Assembly (NCBI GenBank): GCA_946186215.1 | Contig: CAMHMM010000019.1 | Span: forward strand, 1 to 14,081 | DNA: 14,081 nt | From: an uncultured Ruminococcus sp. | GTDB taxonomy: Bacteria > Bacillota > Clostridia > Oscillospirales > Ruminococcaceae | Reading direction: 5' to 3' | In this document: piece after piece, positions 13,901-14,081 of the stretch | Position numbering within the stretch: position 1 is the stretch's first letter | How the letters are laid out: each line of letters opens with the position of its first letter | The notes under the pieces: model-generated | What the model was told of the DNA's origin: nothing | What the model saw: only the letters and a program-made list of their open reading frames with translations | Databases searched by the model: none | Position numbers and translations under genes: made by a program

Positions 13901-14081
13901 ATCACCTTTATATCCGCAAGGGAGCAGCGCTCCAGATAATCCCACGCCTCCCGCTTCAGGATGGCAGGCGAGCCCTTTACTCCTGCGAAGAATGTGCAGC
14001 TTATGGCGGATATCAGCAGTATGGCCATGAATCTGCCGATATTGACGCGCATACTCCTGAGTGTATTAAGTCTGAGTCTGT
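10957..14081 (-). CDS. FtsX/MacB-type ABC transporter permease with extracellular coiled coils (5' end outside window)
   Basis: At least 1031 residues from the ATG at 14052, and the frame stays open to the window edge. The upstream residues RLRLNTLRS join smoothly onto MRVNIGRFMA and match the basic N-terminus of this family, and AGGAGT abuts the 14052 ATG too closely to serve it, so the true start is probably beyond 14081. Numbering from 14052: TM 1 at about 8-25; an extracellular MacB-like domain to about 225; coiled coils at about 228-316 and 428-476; a first FtsX module with TMs near 505-525, 553-578 and 597-619; a cytoplasmic link (RELRSSPAVLIRPKPP); TM near 673-697; a second extracellular domain; and TMs near 900-921, 953-977 and 990-1014. 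Such permeases work with a separate MacB/LolD-type ATPase, not in the window, and act in peptide resistance, export or mechanotransmission. Substrate unknown. Confidence 0.88.
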   Translation of the reverse strand, partial: RLRLNTLRSMRVNIGRFMAILLISAISCTFFAGVKGSPAILKREAWDYLERCSLADIKVISTLGLDDAAVSAIKGDDIQTAYRGYSADLFTEGERGRVTVHVMSYEKTMPMNTPYMTEGRMPEGSGEILFDSKRSEDLHLNVGDTVTFTAEDDIGDILSTDTFTVVGFAQSPFYHTKERGNTNVGSGAIDFFAYIPASDFAYDVYTEMFIRVKGRENTAPFGKDYDVLCDRTVDRIKAAEDEILEERKNSLRADADKELADARQEIADGEEKLAEGMAEYEDGAAELEKNRKELEEQSDLIAGAEEELANAYESLNTAKENMVKLQGTCPSVDSVITAYADTFEPTLPPTLLAIFNEIQDIYDANNVEANIKEQLAIYVITDGTVDSEAKLAARAAIEGVNEQVRAASVTSMRQIDTQLEALKAQEIQADNGRDPIGKAQQQIDKAQEKLDKAKAELDDAQAELDEAKAKVADAENELEEELANGKLYVSARGDWNPSCASYGIDCDRVDNIANVFPIFFVLLSALVCWATMTRMVESGRGEAGVLKSMGYSSRQIISQYVGFGAAASLIGSVTGTIAGFAIMPRVLYICYQTMYNFPDFSTSYNPWLGAICIIVSLLCTVGSVLFTAARELRSSPAVLIRPKPPTGGKRILLERADFIWSKMPFLTKVSFRNLLRYKSRFFVSVLGVCGCTALLLTAFGLKYAISGVLDVQYGKICLYSGVITLDDDFTDADRAELEAALGGIEEITDTSYCIQKLCDMSSPAGTEEGYLLSGNDPEKFIRFESVSCSEKLDPASLGENEALITEKLAALLKLRRGDTISVKGAEYPFVVTGIVKNNINHYVYISTDAYTAAFGEYKPDTVLFGTSVLPARVRRSEITEKILSCSNVLSAIFMEDGLSNFYDLLKSLDMVVAVIIIFAAALTFVILLNLADINISERNRELAAIKVLGFYDNELSEYVHRESFISAVIGIILGLGAGALLENFVIVTAEADAVMFLRDIGAWCFGAAAAVMVCFIFIVNIVIYFRLKGIDMAASMKAAE

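Overview
The window reads as a chromosomal segment of a low-to-mid-GC Gram-positive bacterium of the Clostridia, most likely an Oscillospiraceae/Ruminococcaceae-type gut anaerobe. The reasons are the Firmicute-type set hprK, murB, rapZ, whiA and dnaE, strong AGGAGG-like ribosome binding sites, sigma-A-like promoters, a Gram-positive lipoprotein, and an FtsX-family permease with large extracellular coiled coils. Species cannot be fixed from the sequence alone. I saw no tRNA, rRNA, CRISPR array, insertion sequence or prophage gene.

Left two thirds (1-8754): ten genes all on the minus strand. In transcription order they are nadA (quinolinate synthase), a GH3 beta-N-acetylhexosaminidase lipoprotein, an exported transglutaminase-like protein, hprK (HPr kinase/phosphorylase), a ROK-family glucokinase, murB, rapZ, whiA, an OsmC-family protein, and the first 32 codons of dnaE, which runs off the left edge. 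The GH3, transglutaminase-like and hprK genes overlap end to start by 4 and 8 bases. A promoter can be read before nadA and another before murB, so there are probably at least two transcription units: nadA-GH3-transglutaminase-hprK (perhaps with the ROK gene) and murB-rapZ-whiA-osmC (perhaps with dnaE). The themes are cell-wall precursor synthesis and turnover (MurB, GH3, RapZ, WhiA) and carbon-flux sensing (HprK, glucokinase). The yvcK gene that usually sits between rapZ and whiA is missing.

Middle (8755-9103): a 349-base divergent control region. It holds back-to-back promoters for nadA and a sigma-factor gene that share the 12-mer TTGTGTTATAAT. The nadA leader has three small hairpins. The sigma leader begins almost at once with a terminator-like hairpin plus T-run, so attenuation is possible.

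Right third: an ECF sigma factor and an overlapping single-pass membrane protein, probably its anti-sigma factor, with a long acidic extracytoplasmic region (plus strand). A strong hairpin terminator follows, and then a very large two-module FtsX/MacB-type ABC permease converges on it from the minus strand. The permease frame stays open to the right edge, so its true start and its ATPase partner probably lie outside the window.
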